NCBI GenBank assembly: GCA_025929005.1
Contig: JAICND010000024.1
Coordinates: 1 to 9,900, forward strand
Source of the DNA: Acidimicrobiia bacterium
GTDB lineage: Bacteria > Actinomycetota > Acidimicrobiia > Spongiisociales > ZC4RG35
DNA length: 9,900 nucleotides
Reading direction: 5' to 3'
Part shown: positions 6,099-9,900 of the stretch, one piece after another
How the letters are laid out: each line of letters begins with the position of its first letter
Position numbering within the stretch: the stretch's first letter is position 1
The notes under the pieces: generated by a model
What the model was told of the DNA's origin: nothing
Seen by the model: only the letters and a program-made list of their open reading frames with translations
The model's database searches: none
Program-made: the position numbers and the translations under genes

Positions 6099-6964
6099 AC
6101 CTGCTGGCCGCATGGCTCACGGCGATTGCGGCGGCACTGTTGATAGGCGCGCTCACCGGGGCCTGGCCTCCTGCTCGCTCTCGAGGTGTGTCCCCGCGCA
6201 TTCGTGCAAGCCGATCGCGTGTACCCGCGGGGTTGGGTATCAGCCGACGGAAATTCAGCGTGCTCGTAAGCGGTGGCGCCCTCCTCGTGTTCGCGGTTGT
6301 ATGGGCTATTTCGGGCGTCTGGCCGATTGCCCTGTTGCCGGCCATCGGCACGGCGTATGTCCCGCGAGCCTTGATGGAGAAAAAGCGAGCACAGCGATTG
6401 ACGGACCTGCAGCGAGCATGGCCCGACGGTCTACGCGATCTAATTGCATCGATTTCGTCGGGGACGTCCCTTTCCAGAGCTCTTGATCAACTTGCTGCCT
6501 CAGGACCGCGGCCGCTGCGGGACGCTTTGAAGTCATACCCCAAGCTCTCCAGGGCCGTCGGAGTCGTAGCCGCCCTCGAGGTCACCAAATCGGATCTAGC
6601 CCACCCCGGGTCCGATCGCGTGCTCGAGGTTCTCATTCTCGCCCACGATCGGGGCGGGTCCATCGTGGTTGAGATTCTTCGAGACCTCGCCGAGGCGACC
6701 ACCCGTGATGCCTGGGCTATGGAGGAGATCGAGACATTGGCGCTAGAGCAAAAGATCAACGCCCGGATCGTGTTCGTGATCCCCTGGCTCGTTCTCATCT
6801 TCATGACGGTCCGACCGGGACCGTTTCGTGAGTTTTATCAGTCGGTGGCAGGAGGTTTTGTCGTCCTGATCGGCGGGGCGGCAAGCTTCTTTGGGATGTG
6901 GCTGGTCGGGCGCTTGGGGCGCGAACCCGACGAACCTCGAGTCTTCGTGGGAAGGCCGTCATGA
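6095..6964 (+). CDS. tadB: TadB inner-membrane platform protein
   Basis: This 289-aa polytopic protein is one half of the platform on which the TadA motor acts. Membrane segments are at about 4-22, 55-73, 74-90, 223-240 and 252-272. Between the second and third pairs lies the cytoplasmic type II secretion F domain. LQRAWPDGLRDLIASISSGT (105-124) is the typical start of that domain in TadB, with SLSRALDQLA following. AHDRGGSIVVEILRDLAEAT (183-202) is the second conserved helical stretch. Genes tadB and tadC are adjacent here as in nearly all tad loci. The GTG start shares 4 bp with the tadA stop and has no clear Shine-Dalgarno sequence, so it probably depends on coupled translation. The stop overlaps the tadC ATG (ATGA). 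Confidence 0.9.
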   Translation: MNLLAAWLTAIAAALLIGALTGAWPPARSRGVSPRIRASRSRVPAGLGISRRKFSVLVSGGALLVFAVVWAISGVWPIALLPAIGTAYVPRALMEKKRAQRLTDLQRAWPDGLRDLIASISSGTSLSRALDQLAASGPRPLRDALKSYPKLSRAVGVVAALEVTKSDLAHPGSDRVLEVLILAHDRGGSIVVEILRDLAEATTRDAWAMEEIETLALEQKINARIVFVIPWLVLIFMTVRPGPFREFYQSVAGGFVVLIGGAASFFGMWLVGRLGREPDEPRVFVGRPS

Positions 6965-7887
6965 GTCCGGTGGTGCTGCAGGTGGTGGCCGCGCTTCTAA
7001 GCGCAGTCGCGGCAGCCCTGACTATGAGGGCTTTGGTGCCACCAGCGCCGCGACTTGCTGGTCGAGTCCGCCCATACGGACTGGCTGCACGGAGTGCTCT
7101 GGGGACTGTGGAGGCGACGACGAAGATTGGGTCTATGGGAGCACGAGTGGCCGGTTGGCTGGCCAGGCGACTCGGTCGAGTGCTCAACTCCGAAGACGAA
7201 GAGGGACTGTCGTTGCGTCTGCGGCAGTCCGGGCTGTTTCCCGGTCTTGGCGGTGCTGAGGCTGTCAACGCCTATCGGGTCAAGCAGGTCACGGCCGGGT
7301 TCACATGGCTTGGCCTATCCGTGATGGCGGCCATCGCCTTGGAGTTGCCCGGTGGCCGCGGCGCGGCATTGGCTCTGCTGGGCTCGGTAATAGGGACCGC
7401 GCGTCAGCGAGGCCGGATCGATCGCACCGTCGAAGTTCGTCGGCAGCGCATGAGGATCGAGATCTACACGGTCAACCAACTTCTGGCCATGCGGATTCGC
7501 GCAGGGGGCGGAGTCGTGCATGCCGTATCCCAGGTCTGTCAACGTGGCCGGGGAGAGGTTGTTGGGGAGCTTGCTGAGGCGCTCCGTCTGCACAGGGCGG
7601 GCATGAGGGCAGCCGATGCGTTCCGGCGGATCGCGGCTCTCACGCCTGAGTCGGAATGCGCGCGGACCTATGCGCTGCTGGCCGCCGCGGACGAACGCGG
7701 GGCCGACCTGGGGTTATCGCTTTTGGCGTTGGCTGAGGACGTAAGAGAGGGACGACGAGAAGCGATCCGAAGGGCCGCGACCAAACGTCGAGCCGCCATG
7801 CTGGTGCCGATCATCGGAATCCTGGCGCCAGTAATGCTGCTGTTCGTGGGGGCGCCACTTCCTTCGCTTCTTTTCAACTGGAGCTAG
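6961..7887 (+). CDS. tadC: TadC inner-membrane platform protein
   Basis: This 308-aa protein is the partner of TadB. It has a hydrophobic N-terminal helix (about 4-22), a pair of helices at about 109-128 and 133-147, a cytoplasmic T2SF-type region (about 165-270) and a C-terminal helix (about 279-300). LRLRQSGLFPGLGGAEAVNA (86-105), preceding the first helix of the pair, is the typical pre-membrane segment of TadC. YTVNQLLAMRIRAGGGVVHA (169-188) begins the T2SF domain, which ends with VREGRREAIRRAATKRRAAM. I chose ATG 6961, which overlaps the tadB stop and follows GGGAAGG (6949-6955); the frame is open further upstream inside tadB, but that would give a 67-bp overlap without support. A 20-nt gap separates it from the pilin start. 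Confidence 0.9.
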   Translation: MSPVVLQVVAALLSAVAAALTMRALVPPAPRLAGRVRPYGLAARSALGTVEATTKIGSMGARVAGWLARRLGRVLNSEDEEGLSLRLRQSGLFPGLGGAEAVNAYRVKQVTAGFTWLGLSVMAAIALELPGGRGAALALLGSVIGTARQRGRIDRTVEVRRQRMRIEIYTVNQLLAMRIRAGGGVVHAVSQVCQRGRGEVVGELAEALRLHRAGMRAADAFRRIAALTPESECARTYALLAAADERGADLGLSLLALAEDVREGRREAIRRAATKRRAAMLVPIIGILAPVMLLFVGAPLPSLLFNWS

Positions 7888-7895
7888 CAACGGAG

Positions 7896-7901
7896 AGGAG
7901 G
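7896..7901 (+). promoter_or_regulatory. Strong ribosome binding site for the Flp-like pilin
   Basis: AGGAGG is 6 nt before ATG 7908 but directly abuts ATG 7902, so it favours 7908 as the pilin start. It is among the strongest sites in the operon, which suits the most abundant product. Confidence 0.6.
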
Positions 7902-7907
7902 ATGGTT

Positions 7908-8108
7908 ATGGGCGAGTTGGCGATCCGCTTTGCTCGATTCCTGGCGAGGGTGCGCGAGGATGAGAGGGGTCTATCCACCGCGGAATTGTTGGGCAACGCC
8001 GCGCTCGCGATTGCAGCATTGGTCGTCATCTGGGGAGTCCTGCAGACCCTTGGCGTCGACGTGGTCAACTGGATCCGGACCCAAATCCTTGGAGGAGGCA
8101 CTAACTGA
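7908..8108 (+). CDS. flp: Flp-like major pilin precursor
   Basis: From ATG 7908 this is a 66-aa prepilin-like protein. A basic leader (IRFARFLARVREDERG, 6-21) ends in Gly21. The predicted mature protein begins LSTAEL with Glu at position +5 (E26), the mark of class III/type IVb prepilins, and continues as a single hydrophobic helix to about residue 50. The tail, WIRTQILGGGTN, is short, as in Flp pilins. This identifies it as the probable major pilus subunit, cleaved by a TadV-like peptidase that is not in this window. An ATG two codons upstream (7902) is possible but has no space after the Shine-Dalgarno sequence. Its position directly after tadC and before the TadE-like genes supports the call. 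It lacks the common Tyr after the Glu. Confidence 0.85.
   Translation: MGELAIRFARFLARVREDERGLSTAELLGNAALAIAALVVIWGVLQTLGVDVVNWIRTQILGGGTN
8091..8098 (+). promoter_or_regulatory. Ribosome binding site supporting a CTG start at 8105
   Basis: GGAGGAGG, encoded in the last codons of the pilin gene, lies exactly 6 nt before CTG 8105-8107, which overlaps the pilin TGA as CTGA. The first ATG in the frame (8123) is 24 nt away and has no good site of its own. Confidence 0.65.
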
Positions 8109-8476
8109 CCGAAGAGCGCGGGATGGCCACTGCGCAGTGGGTGTTGTTGGCCTCGTTCTCGATGGTCTTTCTGGCGATCCTGCTGAACCTGGTGGCGGTC
8201 CAGTACGCGCACGGCGTCATTCGCTCGGCCTTGGACGAAGGGATCAGACGCGCAACTCCGGCCCCGGCCGGTGCTGCCGAATGCCGGGACGGCATTGACG
8301 AAATTCTGGACGGACTGATTGCAGGGCCCTTCGGCGATGACATCTCAACCTTCTGCGTCGTTGTGGCCGACCAGGTGATCGCCTCAGCCAATGCCACGTT
8401 CTCTTCATGGGTACCAGGAGTTCCGGATATCTCCTTGGACGTGGAGGTGCGAGGTGTCAAAGAGAGTGATGTCTAG
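8105..8476 (+). CDS. tadE: TadE-like pseudopilin 1
   Basis: From CTG 8105 this is a 123-aa protein with the TadE pattern. A very short leader, TEERG (2-6), precedes MATAQWVLLASF and one hydrophobic helix (about 11-32), then an extracytoplasmic domain of about 90 residues with two cysteines (C60, C84) that could form a disulfide. The leader glycine is Gly6. Gln11 occupies the +5 position where a prepilin peptidase substrate normally has Glu. TadE/TadF proteins are minor pilin-like components needed for Flp pilus formation. The ATG at 8123 would remove the acidic-R-G motif shared with the neighbouring products. The gene overlaps the pilin stop by 4 bp, and its 3' end overlaps the next gene by 23 bp. 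Confidence 0.75.
   Translation: MTEERGMATAQWVLLASFSMVFLAILLNLVAVQYAHGVIRSALDEGIRRATPAPAGAAECRDGIDEILDGLIAGPFGDDISTFCVVVADQVIASANATFSSWVPGVPDISLDVEVRGVKESDV
8443..8447 (+). promoter_or_regulatory. Ribosome binding site supporting a GTG start at 8454
   Basis: GGAGG lies 6 nt before GTG 8454-8456, inside the coding region of the preceding gene. It favours this GTG over ATG 8469, whose upstream purines are too close. The 6-nt spacing matches that of the pilin and the two CTG starts. Confidence 0.55.
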
Positions 8477-8879
8477 CGAGCGGGGAGCCAGCCCCCTTGA
8501 GCTGGCGATGGGACTGATGCTGATCGTGGTCCCGGTAGCAGTCATGGTGCTATCGGTCGCTCCGGTCCTCGAACACCACAACTTCGCTCGCCGTGCGGCC
8601 GCGGAAGCAGCCCGCACCCTTGTCCTCAACCCCACCGAGAGCGGCTACCTCCACGCCCGCAATCTTGTAAGGACCCTGGCCGTGGGACACAACATCGATC
8701 CGGGGCTAATCGACGTGAGATTCTGCGGTGAGGACCTCTGCAGCCTCGAAAGAGGCGGAGTCGTCACGGTGGAAGTGGTCGTGGGGGTCCCGGAGGTTTC
8801 GGCGTTCCTTCCGATCGGAGATATGACGGTAACCGCAATCCACGCCGAACAGATCGACCCTTATCGGAGCAGGTCGTGA
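8454..8879 (+). CDS. TadE-like pseudopilin 2
   Basis: From GTG 8454 this is a 141-aa protein. A leader, SKRVMSSERG (2-11), is followed by ASPLELAMGLMLIVVPVAVM, with Glu16 at +5 after Gly11, then a hydrophobic helix to about 38. It is therefore closer to a true prepilin peptidase substrate than pseudopilin 1. The helix is followed by HHNFARRAAAEAARTLV (41-57), the amphipathic stretch typical of TadE-like proteins. The C-terminal domain has two cysteines (C91, C96) close together and ends with beta-rich sequence (VVTVEVVVGVPEV). It is probably a minor pilin, perhaps partnering the previous product as TadE and TadF do. Its start lies within the previous gene, and its stop overlaps the next gene's GTG, so translation is likely coupled. 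ATG 8469 is the alternative start. Confidence 0.8.
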   Translation: MSKRVMSSERGASPLELAMGLMLIVVPVAVMVLSVAPVLEHHNFARRAAAEAARTLVLNPTESGYLHARNLVRTLAVGHNIDPGLIDVRFCGEDLCSLERGGVVTVEVVVGVPEVSAFLPIGDMTVTAIHAEQIDPYRSRS

Positions 8880-9298
8880 GGGATGATCGGGGTTCCGCCC
8901 CCATCTGGTTCCTGGGTCTGGCACTTTCGGTGTTGATGGTCGGCGCCCTCTCGGCTGAGCTTTGGAGAGTGCTGGGAGAGCGCCAGGACCTGGCGGGGCT
9001 TGCTGACTCGGCTGCCATTGCTGCAGCTAGCGCGATCGACCTTGAGGCGTACCGATCCACAGGTGAGCTGAGACTCGACCCCGGCGAGGCTGCCGATCGA
9101 GCGCTAGCCGTGTTGTCCGAGTCCTCGGGTGGAGGCCGCCTATCCGCGGCCCCGGTGATTCAACTCGACCCCGCTCGACTCAGCGTGTCGGTGGAACTGG
9201 TTCGGGAAGTCCCCTTCGGATTGATCCGCCTGCTGTCCCTTGGTGACGACCGGTTCGAGGTCACCGCAACAGCACTGGCATACCCATCGTCGCCGTGA
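8876..9298 (+). CDS. TadG-like Flp pilus assembly protein
   Basis: This 140-aa protein resembles the N-terminal part of TadG (the TadG-like pilus assembly domain). A short leader, RDDRG (2-6), is followed by SAPIWFLGLALSVLMVGALSAE, one hydrophobic helix (about 9-28). Next comes the family's characteristic ADSAAIAAA segment (44-52), after LGERQDLAGL. The remainder is about 85 residues of mixed sequence. Full-length TadG of Gram-negatives often carries a large C-terminal von Willebrand factor A domain, which is absent; short versions of this kind are common in Actinobacteria. The Glu normally at +5 of a prepilin is replaced by Trp11, so processing is doubtful. The GTG start overlaps the previous stop (GTGA). 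This is the last gene of the operon; the terminator hairpin begins 3 nt after its stop. Confidence 0.8.
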   Translation: MRDDRGSAPIWFLGLALSVLMVGALSAELWRVLGERQDLAGLADSAAIAAASAIDLEAYRSTGELRLDPGEAADRALAVLSESSGGGRLSAAPVIQLDPARLSVSVELVREVPFGLIRLLSLGDDRFEVTATALAYPSSP

Positions 9299-9300
9299 AA

Positions 9301-9360
9301 AACCGCGAACCCAGGGTTCTAACTCCCACTTCTGGGAGCTGGAACCCTGGGTTCGCGGTT
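9301..9360. terminator. Long nested hairpin, probable bidirectional terminator
   Basis: A perfect 19-bp stem is formed by AACCGCGAACCCAGGGTTC (9301-9319) and its exact complement at 9342-9360. Inside it is a second hairpin, CTCCCA-CTTC-TGGGAG (about 9323-9338). On the plus strand the stem is followed by CCTTTTCT; on the minus strand it is followed by TTT after the stem's own TT. It begins 3 nt after the last tad stop, so it probably ends the tad transcript. Read the other way it lies in the final codons and just past the stop of the minus-strand acyltransferase gene, and could end that transcript too. Each arm also contains the palindrome GAACCCWGGGTTC (9307-9319 and 9342-9354). Confidence 0.8.
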
Positions 9361-9900
9361 CCTTTTCTCCCAGCGACGAGCCCCACCGATTCCGCCGGCG
9401 ATGGCGGCGGCGAAAGGCAGGGAGAGGGTGAGGCCGTTGAGACCTCTCTCGTCGGAGATCCCCGCATAGGCGAGTAACCCAAGCCCGGCGCAGGTGACCA
9501 CCACCGCTGCGATCGGTCTCCACAAAGGTGGAGCCGGACGGTTGTCAGGGTTGGGTCGCTCGTACCTCCCGAATACAAGGATGAATGGGATCGTCATGAC
9601 GATGAGGGCGGCCATCCAGAGTGGGCGGGTGAGCCACCACTCCTGGGTGTTGACCGGGATCCGCAGACCGACGCCGTCGAACAGCAGTGAACCGCCGATC
9701 AGAGTGATCATGGCGGTGAGGTGCCATAAGTAGATCGTCATGATGCGGCCGTTGATCAGGACGACGTTGGCCCACAGCTTCTCCCGTTCGAGCCAGCGTC
9801 TGGCCGGACCTTCCAGAGCGAGGATCAACCCTGCCTGGAACAGCGCTAGAACAACAAGAGTCACTTTGGGTGGCTGGCTGTTGGTAACGCCCTCGGTGTC
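9319..9900 (-). CDS. Acyltransferase-3-like membrane protein, C-terminal part (partial)
   Basis: The frame is open from the window edge at 9900 to a TAG at 9319-9321, giving about 193 C-terminal residues; the 5' end is outside. The best motif is NGRIMTIYLWHLTAM, characteristic of the last third of acyltransferase-3 family membrane proteins (the OafA-like group, which O-acylates sugars or other surface molecules). Four or five membrane segments are visible: LVVLALFQAGLILAL, the stretch after IYLWHL, LWMAALIVMTIPFILVF, a helix around IAAVVVTCAGLGLLAYA, and the last around LTLSLPFAAAIAGGIGG. The catalytic N-terminal His/Arg region cannot be checked. The last 14 codons, encoding a basic tail (EKRNREPRVPAPRSGS), lie within the terminator hairpin, so this tail may be a product of the DNA structure rather than of selection on the protein. 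The GTG at 9862-9864 is internal, not the start. Confidence 0.75.
   Translation of the reverse strand, partial: DTEGVTNSQPPKVTLVVLALFQAGLILALEGPARRWLEREKLWANVVLINGRIMTIYLWHLTAMITLIGGSLLFDGVGLRIPVNTQEWWLTRPLWMAALIVMTIPFILVFGRYERPNPDNRPAPPLWRPIAAVVVTCAGLGLLAYAGISDERGLNGLTLSLPFAAAIAGGIGGARRWEKRNREPRVPAPRSGS

Noticed and set aside
6898..6960. Upstream extension of tadC to GTG 6898
   Set aside because: It would overlap tadB by 67 bp and add sequence that does not look like TadC. ATG 6961 has the same 4-bp overlap as the other junctions and a GGGAAGG upstream.

Overview
The window is GC-rich, densely coded chromosomal DNA from an actinobacterium. The clearest taxonomic marker is the minus-strand gene at 1502-2029, a Bpa-type proteasome activator (DUF2587), a family known from Actinobacteria that carry a 20S proteasome. 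A deep-branching class such as Acidimicrobiia would fit, but that is inference only.

Layout. (1) 1-1505, plus strand: the 3' end of a response-regulator receiver gene, joined by an ATGA overlap to a double-domain KaiC/RAD55-type P-loop ATPase. (2) 1502-2029, minus strand: the bpa-like gene, whose stop codon overlaps the KaiC-like stop tail to tail within one CTAG. (3) 2071-2307, plus strand: a small excisionase/MerR-type helix-turn-helix protein, with a perfect 6-3-6 inverted repeat just upstream of its start. (4) 2397-2954, minus strand: an unrecognised 185-aa protein with two similar beta-rich segments, ending at a probable terminator hairpin. (5) 3002-9298, plus strand: a nine-gene tad (tight adherence, type IVc pilus) operon in the order cpaB/rcpC-like, tadZ/cpaE-like, tadA/cpaF ATPase, tadB, tadC, flp-like pilin, two TadE-like pseudopilins and a TadG-like protein. 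(6) 9301-9360: a long nested hairpin that probably terminates transcription in both directions. (7) 9319-9900, minus strand: the C-terminal part of an acyltransferase-3-like membrane protein.

How the tad genes fit together: TadA is the hexameric motor, TadB and TadC form the inner-membrane platform, TadZ localises the machine, CpaB is a membrane-anchored SAF-domain assembly protein, and the four small products are the secreted pilin and pilin-like subunits. No secretin or other outer-membrane component is present, as expected for a monoderm. No prepilin peptidase (TadV) is visible, so it must be encoded elsewhere. Most junctions in the operon are 4-bp stop/start overlaps, implying coupled translation.

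The most notable points are two tad genes whose best-supported start is a CTG codon, each exactly 6 nt after a strong Shine-Dalgarno sequence; four consecutive small proteins sharing an acidic-R-G leader before the hydrophobic helix; a TadZ P-loop lacking both expected lysines; and a KaiC-like protein with altered active-site and phosphosite positions. I see no CRISPR array, insertion sequence, tRNA or rRNA. All family assignments come from reading motifs, not from a search.
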